Source: JBCBRD01 sp039819785 (GTDB lineage Bacteria; Pseudomonadota; Alphaproteobacteria; Rhizobiales; Hyphomicrobiaceae). From it: a DNA stretch of 64,000 nt. The position numbers were made by a program, and so were the translations under genes. The stretch lies in contig JBCBRH010000022.1 in the NCBI GenBank assembly GCA_039819785.1, positions 3,849-67,848 on the forward strand, given 5' to 3'. Within the stretch, counting starts at the first letter, position 1; each line of letters opens with the position of its first letter. Of the stretch, positions 47,468 through 56,624 are shown in pieces. The notes under the pieces are model-generated. The model had not been told where the DNA came from, searched no databases, and saw only the letters and a program-made list of their open reading frames with translations.

Positions 47468-48079
47468 ATGAGATGCCCGTACTGCGCAAGTGAGGCGACT
47501 CAGGTCAAGGACAGCCGCCCCGCTGAAGACAACACGGCGATCCGGCGCCGCCGGGTTTGTCCGGATTGTTCAGCGCGTTTCACCACGCACGAGCGCGTAC
47601 AATTGCGCGAACTGACCGTCGTCAAGCGCTCCGGGCGGAAGGTGCCCTTCGACCGTGACAAGCTCTTGGGCTCTGTTGTGATCGCGTTGCGCAAACGCCC
47701 CGTGGACCGCGATGACATCGAGCGCATGGTCTCCGAGATCGTCCGTGAACTTGAAACGCGTGGCGATCAAGAAATTACGTCCGAGGATATCGGTGAAGCT
47801 GTCATGGACGCCCTGCGCGGGCTGGATCCCGTTGGCTACGTTCGCTTCGCCTCCGTTTACCGGGACTTCCGAGAAGCTGCCGATTTCGAAGGCGTGCTGG
47901 GGGAAATCGCCAGGGATGCCGTCCCACCACCAGCCGAACCCTGGCTTGAGGATGAGCGCGCGCGCCTCGCCGCTGCAAAAGCAAAGCGCGGCCAACTCGC
48001 CACGGTGGCACCAATTTCCAATCCGCGCAGCATGGCACAACCGTTATCGCAGCGCCCGGTGGCTGCCAAAAAACATTGA
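47468..48079 (+). CDS. nrdR: Transcriptional repressor NrdR
   Basis: NrdR is a zinc-ribbon/ATP-cone repressor of ribonucleotide reductase genes that reads dATP/ATP. The 203-residue protein has the zinc ribbon MRCPYCASEATQVKDSR with the second pair in VCPDCSARFTTHE, and the ATP-cone core VVKRSGRKVPFDRDKL, ending in YVRFASVYRDF. It carries about 45 extra residues at the C-terminus (Ala/Pro/Gln-rich) beyond the usual 150-160. Its stop overlaps the ribD start. Its likely target is nrdJ at 28318. Confidence 0.95.
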   Translation: MRCPYCASEATQVKDSRPAEDNTAIRRRRVCPDCSARFTTHERVQLRELTVVKRSGRKVPFDRDKLLGSVVIALRKRPVDRDDIERMVSEIVRELETRGDQEITSEDIGEAVMDALRGLDPVGYVRFASVYRDFREAADFEGVLGEIARDAVPPPAEPWLEDERARLAAAKAKRGQLATVAPISNPRSMAQPLSQRPVAAKKH

Positions 48080-49293
48080 GTTCTAATTCCACGCGCGATG
48101 ATCCGAAAACCGTCGGAGCGCTTCAAGGCGCGTCGCATGCTCCGTTTGATGTCCGCATGATGCGAACGGCACTCCTCGTTGCCGCGCGCGGCCTGGGGCG
48201 AACAGCACCAAATCCGGCGGTTGGTGCCGTCATTGCCAATGAAACCACCGGCGAGATCATTTCGCGCGGCTGGACCCAACCCGGTGGGCGACCCCATGCG
48301 GAGACCCAGGCGATTGAACGAGCGGGCGCGCGCGCGCGCGGCCAAACCATTTACGTGACATTAGAGCCCTGTTCGCATTTCGGTAAGACCGCACCCTGCG
48401 CCGACGCCATCATTGCCGCCGGACTGCGCCGGGTCGTCGTCGCCATCGAGGACCCTGACCCGCGCGTATCGGGTCGGGGCCTCGACCGATTACGCGAAGC
48501 AGGTATTGCGGTCACCCGTTTCGTGCTCGCCGACGAAGCGCATGCCTCCCTGCGCGGGCACATCGTCCGGGTGACCGAAAGGCGTCCGTTCGTCCAAATC
48601 AAGATGGCGCTGAATGATGATGGGCAGGTCGCGCGCGGCAGCAACGGTCAACCCGTCTGGGTGACAGGTCCGCTCGCCCGCCGCTTCGGGCACATGCTGC
48701 GTGCCAAAGCCGATGCAATTCTGATTGGGGCAGGCACGCTGCGGGATGACAATCCATCGTTGACATGCCGTTTGCCCGGGCTGGACCATCGCACGCCACA
48801 ACCCGTTGTCCTCGCGGGAAAAGGCCCCTTGCCGGCGTACGCAACCCTGTTGGCGCCTGAAAGCGCCAGTGGTGCGGATCATTCCAGCCGCCTCAATACA
48901 ATTCTGGCCATCCCCGCCGATGCCCAATCCCGAAACTCAGACAGCGTTGAAGAAGACCATCCAGCCCTGGATATGGTCCCATTGAAAACAGTGGGGGGGC
49001 AGATATGGTTGCCGGCGTTGGCCGAGGCTTTGGTTGGCCGAGGTATCACCCGCCTGCTGGTCGAGGGCGGTCCGGCGATATGCCAGGCTTTCTTAAATGC
49101 GCGCATGGCCGATGAAGTCGTTGTGTTTCAAAGTCTGGGAGCAGATGGCATGGACGCGGCCAGACAACGTGTCCAAAACCAGTTGAACGCCCAGACATCA
49201 GGCATCAACTTTGTATGCTTTGGGCAACGTCGTCTGGACAAAGATGCAATGTTTGTCTTCCAGCCGGTTGCCCAGCCAGACCTTGCTCCATGA
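48076..49293 (+). CDS. ribD: Bifunctional riboflavin deaminase/reductase RibD
   Basis: RibD deaminates and then reduces the first pyrimidine intermediate of riboflavin synthesis. The 405-residue protein has the zinc-binding deaminase motif GRPHAETQAIERAG with EPCSHFGKTAPCADAI, then the reductase domain from about residue 175 (RPFVQIKMALNDDGQ, ILIGAGTLRDDNPSLTCR, LLVEGGPAICQAF). The start is a TTG that overlaps the nrdR stop by four bases (48076); the other rib genes follow. Confidence 0.95.
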   Translation: MSSNSTRDDPKTVGALQGASHAPFDVRMMRTALLVAARGLGRTAPNPAVGAVIANETTGEIISRGWTQPGGRPHAETQAIERAGARARGQTIYVTLEPCSHFGKTAPCADAIIAAGLRRVVVAIEDPDPRVSGRGLDRLREAGIAVTRFVLADEAHASLRGHIVRVTERRPFVQIKMALNDDGQVARGSNGQPVWVTGPLARRFGHMLRAKADAILIGAGTLRDDNPSLTCRLPGLDHRTPQPVVLAGKGPLPAYATLLAPESASGADHSSRLNTILAIPADAQSRNSDSVEEDHPALDMVPLKTVGGQIWLPALAEALVGRGITRLLVEGGPAICQAFLNARMADEVVVFQSLGADGMDAARQRVQNQLNAQTSGINFVCFGQRRLDKDAMFVFQPVAQPDLAP

Positions 49294-49433
49294 GACGCTG
49301 GGGAACATCCACCACACCGCGGACCCATGAACACCGCGGATCGATCACCACGCTAGTTTGAGACAGACATCAGACCCGCACACGACATTCAGACACGCCT
49401 GACCACGTCAATGAGAGGACATCGAACCAACCT

Positions 49434-50027
49434 ATGTTTACCGGGATCATCACCGACGTCGGCAAAGTCGCAGGCAGCAAAGGCGAAAGCTTTGCCATCG
49501 CCACGGCCTATAAGCCAGACACCATCGACATTGGCGCATCGATTTGCTGCGATGGGTGCTGCCTCACCGTGACGTCGGTCAACGCAAAAGATGATGGCGC
49601 GCTGTTTACCGTGGACGTTTCAAACGAGACACGCTCGAAAACCTCACTGGCGGCCTGGACTGAGAACCGTCCCGTCAATCTCGAACGCTCACTAACGCTT
49701 GGGGCCGAAATGGGCGGTCATGTTGTCACCGGCCATGTGGACGGGACCGCCCGCGTGGTCGATATCGCTGAGGATGGTGAAAGCCGCCGCTTCACATTCG
49801 AGGTGCCCGACCATTTGGCGATTTATATTGCCCCAAAAGGATCAATTGCACTCGATGGAACGTCTTTGACCGTCAACGAAGTGCGCGGCAACACATTCGG
49901 GGTCAATCTCATCCCGCACACCTTGACGGTGACGACATGGGGCGCGACAACGCGCGACCAGTTGGTAAATCTGGAAGTAGACCTGTTCGCTAGATACGTC
50001 GCGCGACTGATGGAGTTTCGCAAGTGA
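49434..50027 (+). CDS. ribE: Riboflavin synthase alpha chain
   Basis: This enzyme makes riboflavin from two molecules of 6,7-dimethyl-8-ribityllumazine. The 197-residue protein has two similar barrel halves: MFTGIITDVGKVA and GASICCDGCCLTVTSV in the first, then LGAEMGGHVVTGHVDGTARV and GSIALDGTSLTVNEV in the second. It begins about 140 bases after ribD and its stop overlaps the next start by four bases. Confidence 0.95.
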   Translation: MFTGIITDVGKVAGSKGESFAIATAYKPDTIDIGASICCDGCCLTVTSVNAKDDGALFTVDVSNETRSKTSLAAWTENRPVNLERSLTLGAEMGGHVVTGHVDGTARVVDIAEDGESRRFTFEVPDHLAIYIAPKGSIALDGTSLTVNEVRGNTFGVNLIPHTLTVTTWGATTRDQLVNLEVDLFARYVARLMEFRK

Positions 50028-51175
50028 GTGAAATCGGAGCCACGGCGGTTTACGCGGAAGGCAAAGGATTCCTGTCGTCCACTGAGGAAATTGTCGAGGA
50101 CATGCGCAATGGCCGGATGGTCGTGCTCGTGGACGCTGAAGATCGCGAGAACGAGGGCGACCTCGTCATTCCCGCCCAGATGGCCACACCCGACGTCATC
50201 AACTTCATGGCTACCCACGGCCGCGGCCTCATCTGCATGACGTTGACGCAAGCGCGTGCCGATGAATTGCACCTGTCGCAAATGGTTCGCGCGAACGCGT
50301 CAAGAAACCGGACCGCCTTCACCCAATCCATTGAAGCGCGCGAAGGCATTTCAACCGGCATCTCTGCACATGACAGGGCGCGCACGATCGCGACCGCCAT
50401 CGACCCGACCAAAAGCGCCGACGATATCGTCTCGCCAGGACACGTGTTCCCACTGATGGCCCGCGACGGCGGCGTGCTGATGCGGGCCGGCCATACCGAA
50501 GCCTCGATCGACCTTTGCAAAATTGCCGGCCTTAATCCCGCAGCGGTCATTTGCGAGATCATGAACGATGATGGCACGATGGCGCGTGTGCCCGATCTCA
50601 TTCCGTTTGCGCAACGCCACGGCCTGAAGATTGGCACCATTGCCGATCTCATATCCTACAGATTGCGCCATGACCGGGTTGTCGAACAGGTTGCCAGCAG
50701 CGACGTCGTCACCGCACAAGGTGGCCCCATGCGGATGCACATCTACCGCACCACGGTCGAACCGTGCGAGGAACACGTGGCGCTGGTTTGTGGCGATATG
50801 AGCGCGCCCGAACCTATCCTTGTCAGGGTTCATGCCGTTAACCCGCTGGTCGATCTTGCAGGCGTCGACGTTGTCGATACGGACAACATTTCAAAGTCGC
50901 TCGCACTCGTCAGAGAAGCTGGACGGGGTGTCGTCGTCCTTATTCGGGACCTGGCGCCGACATCACTGTCAGCCTGGGTCGATGCCCAAAAAGCATCTGC
51001 TGGAGAAACGGATAGCCGCCGGGAACGCCGTCAGGTTGAGATCGGTATCGGTTCGCAAATCCTGAGCGACCTGGGTGTAACGGAAATGGTATTGATGACG
51101 AACTCACCTGCACATGTGTATGTGGGCCTTGAAGCGTTTGGTCTCCGGATCGTAGGAACGCGCGAACTTAACTAG
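50024..51175 (+). CDS. ribB: DHBP synthase RibB fused to a degenerate GTP cyclohydrolase II domain
   Basis: The first domain (about residues 1-205) makes 3,4-dihydroxy-2-butanone 4-phosphate from ribulose 5-phosphate; the catalytic motifs VDAEDRENEGDLVIPA and LMRAGHTEASIDLC are intact. The second (about 215-383) has the GTP cyclohydrolase II fold (EEHVALVCGD, LVRVHAVNPL, QILSDLGVTEMVLMTNSP), but the zinc cysteines of the (EC...RCDCG) motif and the QEGRGIGL block are absent. It is probably not active as a cyclohydrolase. Starts with GTG 50024, overlapping ribE. Confidence 0.93.
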   Translation: MSEIGATAVYAEGKGFLSSTEEIVEDMRNGRMVVLVDAEDRENEGDLVIPAQMATPDVINFMATHGRGLICMTLTQARADELHLSQMVRANASRNRTAFTQSIEAREGISTGISAHDRARTIATAIDPTKSADDIVSPGHVFPLMARDGGVLMRAGHTEASIDLCKIAGLNPAAVICEIMNDDGTMARVPDLIPFAQRHGLKIGTIADLISYRLRHDRVVEQVASSDVVTAQGGPMRMHIYRTTVEPCEEHVALVCGDMSAPEPILVRVHAVNPLVDLAGVDVVDTDNISKSLALVREAGRGVVVLIRDLAPTSLSAWVDAQKASAGETDSRRERRQVEIGIGSQILSDLGVTEMVLMTNSPAHVYVGLEAFGLRIVGTRELN

Positions 51176-51185
51176 AGCAACTGAA

Positions 51186-51776
51186 ATGGTTTTAAAGATG
51201 GATACGACGGATGACACCGCAACAGGATCATCCGCTGCCGGCAGCGGTCGCGCCAGCCCGCCGCACATCCTGATCGTTGAGGCGCGCTTTTACGAAGACA
51301 TCTCCGACATGCTCGTGGCAGGCGCGGTCGAAACGCTGACAGCCGCCAATGCGACCTATGAGATCGTCTCCGTGCCCGGCGCACTTGAAATCCCCCAAGC
51401 GCTTGGCCTGGCAGCTGAAGCCATGCGATTTTCACTGTTCCACGGCGAAGACGATGCCGAAACAGATGCAGACCTCGGCCCGGCCCCAAAGCCGTTCGAT
51501 GGCGCCATCATGCTGGGCTGCGTCATCCGCGGCGAGACCGCCCACTATGATGTGGTTTGCGATAACGCCAACCACTGGTCCATGGAACTGGCCATGATGG
51601 AAAACCTGCCACTCGGCAACGGACTGTTGACCGTCGATAACGCACAACAGGCCATCAAGCGCGCCGACGGCGGAAGCAGCGGCAAGGGCGGTGATGCAGC
51701 CCGCGCCTGTCTGGCGTTGATTGCTTTGCGCGACCGTTTCGCAGGCACATCGATGGGCGCGGAGGTCCAGGCATGA
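51186..51776 (+). CDS. ribH: 6,7-dimethyl-8-ribityllumazine synthase
   Basis: RibH condenses the pyrimidine and butanone intermediates into lumazine, the substrate of RibE. The 196-residue protein has ILIVEARFYEDISDMLVAGA, VSVPGALEIPQAL, the catalytic His in IRGETAHYDVV and NGLLTVDNAQQAIKRAD. Two additions are unusual: a Ser/Gly-rich start of about 25 residues and an acidic insertion (HGEDDAETDADLGPAPK) of about 20. The ATG at 51198 is another possible start. It overlaps nusB by four bases. Confidence 0.93.
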   Translation: MVLKMDTTDDTATGSSAAGSGRASPPHILIVEARFYEDISDMLVAGAVETLTAANATYEIVSVPGALEIPQALGLAAEAMRFSLFHGEDDAETDADLGPAPKPFDGAIMLGCVIRGETAHYDVVCDNANHWSMELAMMENLPLGNGLLTVDNAQQAIKRADGGSSGKGGDAARACLALIALRDRFAGTSMGAEVQA

Positions 51777-52432
51777 GCGCCGATGGCCTTCCTGCCCAAC
51801 CATTGCCGAAACCGCGCCGCGCGCATAAACTGAACACACGGACAGCCGCACGCATGGCCTCTGTCCAGGCGCTGTATCAAATGGACATGGCCGGCACGGA
51901 TGTTGGCGATGTCGTGAAGGAATACACGACCAAAAGTATGCCGCGCACCGAAAGCGGCGAAGCAATTGCGAAATCCGACAATGTCTTTTTCACTGAACTG
52001 GTGCGCGGTGTCGTCCGCCGACAGCGCGACCTCGACCCGCCCATCGACAAAGCGTTAGCGGCGGGTTGGCGGCTTGTCCGGGTTGATTCCATTTTGCGTG
52101 CGATCCTGAGGTCCGGGACCTACGAACTGCTGGAGCGCAGCGACATTCCCGGTCGCGTCGTCATCAATGAATACATCAATGTGGCGCGCGCGTTTTTCGA
52201 CGAGGACGAGCCGCGCGTGGTGAACGGCGTGCTTGACCGCTTGGCGCGCGAGCTGCGCCCAATGGAGTTTGCACCGAAAACGGCAGCGGCCACCAACGCG
52301 AATAGTGGTGCCCCAACCGTTTCCCAGCCCCTCCCCGCAAAACACTCTGAGACACCCACTGAACCTGAAACCACCGCCGTCGAACCAAAAGCTGAGCCGC
52401 CCGCCGACGCATCTGGCAAAGCTGATGACTGA
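51773..52432 (+). CDS. nusB: Transcription antitermination protein NusB
   Basis: NusB with NusE binds the BoxA RNA of rRNA transcripts and prevents early termination. The 219-residue protein has the family core from about residue 22 (RTAARMASVQALYQMDMAGT) to about 160, with INEYINVARAFFDEDEPRVVNGVLDRL as the signature end (split here for brevity: INEYINVARAFF, EPRVVNGVLDRL). About 55 extra low-complexity C-terminal residues follow. The gene sits between ribH and thiL, a common order. Confidence 0.93.
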   Translation: MSADGLPAQPLPKPRRAHKLNTRTAARMASVQALYQMDMAGTDVGDVVKEYTTKSMPRTESGEAIAKSDNVFFTELVRGVVRRQRDLDPPIDKALAAGWRLVRVDSILRAILRSGTYELLERSDIPGRVVINEYINVARAFFDEDEPRVVNGVLDRLARELRPMEFAPKTAAATNANSGAPTVSQPLPAKHSETPTEPETTAVEPKAEPPADASGKADD

Positions 52433-52479
52433 CGGCGGCTTTGAACAGCACATGACGGACGTGAGACGGAGCCGATAAC

Positions 52480-53565
52480 GTGTCCAAGCAGGTTGATCCG
52501 GACGCCGCTTCCACACCCGTTCGCCCAGACCCGAGTAAACAGACACAGCCCCGGTGGGAAACAGAGGAGGACTTGATCCAATCCCTCTTTGCACCACTTA
52601 GCAGCGGCTTTCCGGGTGCATTCGGGCTGTTGGATGACGCAGCGCTTCTGACCCCGCTCGACGGACATGGCATCGTTGTTTCAACTGACAACATTGTCGC
52701 CGGCCTCCACCTGCCTCCAACCGCAGACCCCTACGACGTCGCCTGGAAAGCATTGGCTGTGAACGTCTCTGATGTGGTGGCCAAGGGGGCCACGCCAATT
52801 GCTTACACCCTGACCCTGATGCTGCCATCTGCGCTGGACTCCGCCTGGCTTGAGCGGCTTTGTGAAGGTTTGAACGACGCGCAGACGAAATTCGGCGTTC
52901 ATCTTGCAGGTGGCGATACCGACCGCGCGCGCCACATCCAGGTGCCAGCCTACACCGTCGGCATCACCATGTTTGGCGTCACACCCGCAAACGCCTTTAC
53001 GCAGCGCACCACGGCGAACCCCGATGAACTGATCATCGTGACGGGCACCATCGGTGATGCAGCACTCGGCCTGCGACTGGAAACATCGGCTGACACATGC
53101 ACCCAGTGGAGCCTGGCCATTGGCGCCCGCGAAAAGTTGCTGGCCAGATACCTCCGCCCGACACCAAGCGTCGATCTCGCACCAGTGATCGCTGACTATG
53201 CAACCGCCGCGATCGACATTTCTGATGGACTGATCAAGGACGTGGAGCGGCTTTGCCGAACATCGGGCGTTGGTGCACGCATTGAAGCGGACGCCGTTCC
53301 AATCAGTTTGGCGGCACGCGGTCTCATCAATGCCGGGATGGTTTCACTGGCTGACCTGCTGACGGGCGGTGAGGACTACTGCGTGGTGCTGACACTTCCC
53401 CCTGACAAAATGAAGGCGTTTCGGTTAGCGGCCGAGGACGCAGGAGCTTGCGCCGTCAGGATCGGTCGCACACATACCGACGCTGGTGATTTCCAGGTCA
53501 TTGATTCCCAGGGGCGCGCGCTCTCATTTGAGAGCTCCGGCTGGGATCATCTTCAAAAACCCTGA
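52480..53565 (+). CDS. thiL: Thiamine-monophosphate kinase
   Basis: ThiL phosphorylates thiamine monophosphate to the active cofactor thiamine pyrophosphate. The 361-residue protein matches the AIR-synthase-like fold: FGLLDDAALLTP, VVSTDNIVAGLHLPP, VSDVVAKGATPIAY, GGDTDRARHIQVPAY and IDISDGLIKDVERLCR, with GGEDYCVVL near the end. It starts with GTG 52480, 47 bases after nusB, and is the last gene of the nrdR-rib-nusB cluster. Confidence 0.94.
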   Translation: MSKQVDPDAASTPVRPDPSKQTQPRWETEEDLIQSLFAPLSSGFPGAFGLLDDAALLTPLDGHGIVVSTDNIVAGLHLPPTADPYDVAWKALAVNVSDVVAKGATPIAYTLTLMLPSALDSAWLERLCEGLNDAQTKFGVHLAGGDTDRARHIQVPAYTVGITMFGVTPANAFTQRTTANPDELIIVTGTIGDAALGLRLETSADTCTQWSLAIGAREKLLARYLRPTPSVDLAPVIADYATAAIDISDGLIKDVERLCRTSGVGARIEADAVPISLAARGLINAGMVSLADLLTGGEDYCVVLTLPPDKMKAFRLAAEDAGACAVRIGRTHTDAGDFQVIDSQGRALSFESSGWDHLQKP

Positions 53566-54022
53566 GGTGACACGGGTCGGCCGGAAACGTTGCCGAAGCG
53601 CGTCTCTTGGTGGTGCAACTGCCAACGCCGGGACCGCGTAGCATTATTGCAACTGAGCGATCGCTCACATTGATCCGGCAGTTTTTCGCGTGCAGGATCG
53701 GCAGAGGCAAACACACCGCAAGTCAGCCGATTTGCCCCGAATATGCCAAAAACCAGGGAGCATTGGGGCGTCGGGAAGCATCTGCCGCAGCTAACGGACG
53801 TTAGACGCCGCCGCCGGATCGCCGTGGATGAACGCCGGGCAGAAGACCCATGCACAGCATAGTCTTGAGGTCACGCGAGCTTGATTGGTCTTTGTTTGGC
53901 CATAACCATCTCAATTAGGTTATTTAGAGTTCCATGCACGATAAACGAAAAGGCATCAGCGGACGCGTATCTTACCGTGTCAGCCAAACTCGTTTTGCAC
54001 GACAAACCAACGGGGCAACTCC
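53566..54022. other. Intergenic region
   Basis: About 460 bases between thiL and the second L,D-transpeptidase. No terminator, gene or RNA was recognised; open frames on both strands look like chance. Confidence 0.4.
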
Positions 54023-55399
54023 ATGACGTCCAAGCGCGAACGGTCAGGTTCACACACCTCGCGCCGTGAACTTTTGAGAACCGGTTTGAGTGCAGGCGTG
54101 TCGGCCTTCGCGCTCAGTGCGGCGTCAAAGGCAGCGTCGGCTCAGTCAGATAGCCAATGGTGGGAAAAGATCATTGGCCACGGGACGCAGCTCGATAGCG
54201 TCGGTGCCTCCAGCAGAGAGGCGCGCGCCGCGCGTCGCCGCGCTGAGTTGAAGGACCTGCGCGAAGGGCCTGTGCCGCTCCGCAGCGACGAAATGCTGGA
54301 AAACCTGCGTGGCGCTGTTGAGCGCTATGAGCAAATCGCGGCGCGTGGTGGCTGGCCTCAGGTTCCAGGGCCACGCATGCTGCGACCCGGCGACGATGAC
54401 GAGCGCGTGCCGCTGTTGAGGCGCCGGCTCCGCGCCACCGGTGATCTCGGGCCTGCACGTTTCAACTATGAAGGCTACGGATTTGATGGAGACCTGGAAC
54501 AAGGTCTCATGCGCTTCCAGCAGCGGCATGGTTTGCGGGTTCGCGGTCGCGTGGACCGCCCGACTTTTGCAGCCTTGAACATCCCAGCCGACATGCGCCT
54601 GGCTCAACTGCGATTGAACATGCAGCGTGTGCGCGAACTCATTCGCGACCGGATCGAAGACCGCTACATTCTCGTCAACGTGCCAGCTTTCCAACTGGAA
54701 GCGGTTGAGCGGTATGAGGTCCAGCGGCGTCACCGCGTCATCGTTGGGCGTTCAGGACGCGAAACGCCCTCCATCAAGGCCACAATCCAAGCGCTCAACT
54801 ATTTCCCGTACTGGCGGGTGCCCGATAGCGTGGCGCGCATGGACCTGTTCCCGCGCCTGCAAAAAGAACCCGACTACCTCGAAAAAGAGCACATCCGCGC
54901 CTTGAAAGACCATTTCAACGGCGAAGAAATTAATCCGTCGACCATCGATTGGTCGCAGGCCAGCACGCAGCACATCAAGTTCAGGCAGGACCCTGGCGAG
55001 TGGAATGCGTTGGGTCTTGTGCGCATCGATATGCCAAACGAACATATCGTTTACATGCACGACACACCGATGAAGAACCTGTTTGACCAGTCCGCGCGCG
55101 CCTACTCAGCCGGATGTGTCCGCGTCCAGAATGTGATGGAGCTGACCGAGTGGATCGCCCAATACGAAACAGGTTGGGACCAGCCAGGACGTTCAGCACA
55201 AATTGTAGACGCAGGTGCCCCTTTGACGGTGGAGCTCAGCCGCCCGATCCCCGTCTACTTCACCTACGTGACCGCGTGGAGCGACGGTCAGGGACAGGTG
55301 TCCTTCCGACCCGATATCTATGACCGCGACGGGTCACGCGTTTTCGCGGGCGATTTTGATCCAGAAGAGCCACCACCACCGGTTACATTGACGCCTTAA
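54023..55399 (+). CDS. Tat-exported L,D-transpeptidase with peptidoglycan-binding domain
   Basis: The 458-residue protein starts with a twin-arginine signal (SRRELLRTGLSAGVSAFALS), so it should be exported folded. The N-terminal region has LLRRRLRATGDLGPARFNY and QGLMRFQQRHGLRVRGRVD as the peptidoglycan-binding unit. The catalytic YkuD domain has VYMHDTPMKNLFDQ and the nucleophile in YSAGCVRVQN. It resembles the enzyme at 40943 but is more distant in sequence and export route. A short AT-rich stretch with three TTAA sites and a GANTC (55429) follows its stop. Confidence 0.88.
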   Translation: MTSKRERSGSHTSRRELLRTGLSAGVSAFALSAASKAASAQSDSQWWEKIIGHGTQLDSVGASSREARAARRRAELKDLREGPVPLRSDEMLENLRGAVERYEQIAARGGWPQVPGPRMLRPGDDDERVPLLRRRLRATGDLGPARFNYEGYGFDGDLEQGLMRFQQRHGLRVRGRVDRPTFAALNIPADMRLAQLRLNMQRVRELIRDRIEDRYILVNVPAFQLEAVERYEVQRRHRVIVGRSGRETPSIKATIQALNYFPYWRVPDSVARMDLFPRLQKEPDYLEKEHIRALKDHFNGEEINPSTIDWSQASTQHIKFRQDPGEWNALGLVRIDMPNEHIVYMHDTPMKNLFDQSARAYSAGCVRVQNVMELTEWIAQYETGWDQPGRSAQIVDAGAPLTVELSRPIPVYFTYVTAWSDGQGQVSFRPDIYDRDGSRVFAGDFDPEEPPPPVTLTP

Positions 55400-55494
55400 C
55401 AGTGTTAATCTCTTAATAAGAATTAACAGAATCATAACGTGTTCAGTTTAGCGTTCACGCACTAACACAGCGCAGAACGACCGGATGGCTGGAC

Positions 55495-56061
55495 ATGGAT
55501 CAACGCTCAGCAGGCGCGAGGCATCAGACACGCGCCCAACGCAACGCAGTGCACACCGCCCGTGGAGGTGCAAGCAAGGTGTTCGCAGCCATGCTATGCA
55601 TGTTGTGCGGCGGGACAACTTTGGCGCATGCCAAACCCGCGCTGTCGGCGAATGACGACCGAGATATTGCTCCCACGGTCAAAACAACAATCAAAGTCAT
55701 TGCGACCACGAAGCCGCTGGACGATCGCGCGCCTCTGGATTTGATCAAGTCAAACCAGCCTGAGCACCTGTCAGGTGCAGACGGCTTCAATCAAAAACCG
55801 CACAGCCCGCCGATGGCAGAGCCGCTGCTGATCGAGCGGTCGGATGATCTGATCTATGCAACCCGTGGCCCTGGAGCGGCTGGTGCCCCATCGGCGCAGT
55901 CAGCAACGTCTGCAACCGCCAGCGTCGAAGAAGACCTCGCACCTGCGACCGTCGAACGGACCTACCGTCCTCGCCCACGACGAGCTGCAAAAGCCGCATC
56001 GTCAGAACCATCCAAGACCTGGAAACGCTCGCTTGCTTTGAGCTTCCAGGAAGGCGACTGA
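55495..56061 (+). CDS. Exported protein of unknown function
   Basis: The 188-residue protein has a signal segment at about residues 26-47 (KVFAAMLCMLCGGTTLAHA) and a long Ala/Pro/Ser/Arg-rich body without a clear fold (RPRPRRAAKAASS). I do not recognise it. It is preceded by clustered TTAA sites and the GANTC at 55429, so cell-cycle control is possible. Confidence 0.55.
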   Translation: MDQRSAGARHQTRAQRNAVHTARGGASKVFAAMLCMLCGGTTLAHAKPALSANDDRDIAPTVKTTIKVIATTKPLDDRAPLDLIKSNQPEHLSGADGFNQKPHSPPMAEPLLIERSDDLIYATRGPGAAGAPSAQSATSATASVEEDLAPATVERTYRPRPRRAAKAASSEPSKTWKRSLALSFQEGD

Positions 56062-56624
56062 GCCAGCGCGACGGCCTTGATCAGGTCCTGCGGGAAAGCA
56101 GTGGGCAAGCAAGGCAGCCTGCGTTCGCGGGCCGGTAGCGCAGCAACGGCTCTTGTCACGAGATGCAGCGGCTGACGGTCGCCCCATTTCTCAAGGATGC
56201 CATTGCAAGTCAAAGCGCCACGCATGGCCGCTTGAAGCTCCCCATCAATGGTCAACCAAACATCGCGCTTTCAAAACGGGTATTGGATCGACTTTATCCA
56301 TGCGCGCTCTAAAAAAATCTCAATCAAACGACCCGTGCGGATGAAAAGACGATAAAGCACAGTGTTTAGCACAACCCCTTGAGAGTTATATCTTTTGGAG
56401 CGAAAGATGGCTGGAATGTCCCATAAACCCTGACAAATTGATTCGAATTTCCATCAATCTGTTTAGCTTGGTTAAAGGGTTGTTAACAACCGATATGCGA
56501 GTCTGGCGGTGTTGGAAATCGGGGGACATCAAGACGTCGAAATCGCCAATTGACGACGGCATTTTCGAGCCGGCTTCCTCACACAAATTCTTCTCTAAGC
56601 ATCATAGAATTGAAGGAAACCTGA
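56062..56624. other. Region upstream of the repeat-protein gene
   Basis: About 560 bases with no gene. It holds the CtrA box and GANTC site listed separately and, near 56615, the ribosome binding site (gaaggaaa) of the next gene. Confidence 0.5.
56440..56487. promoter_or_regulatory. CtrA box and GANTC site upstream of the repeat protein
   Basis: TTAA-N7-TTAAC at 56472-56487 matches the CtrA site exactly. A GATTC at 56440-56444 is a CcrM methylation target 28 bases away. The pair lies about 140 bases before the repeat-protein start. CtrA is encoded at 13149. Binding and methylation are inferred. Confidence 0.6.

Noticed and set aside
53553..53855. Minus-strand open frame of 100 codons after thiL
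   Set aside because: Composition is Arg/Ser/Cys-rich and noncoding in look; it overlaps the thiL 3' end.
55413..55433. CtrA site after the second L,D-transpeptidase
   Set aside because: TTAA sites are 6 bases apart, not 7, so the match is imperfect; noted only as a possible weak site with a GANTC.
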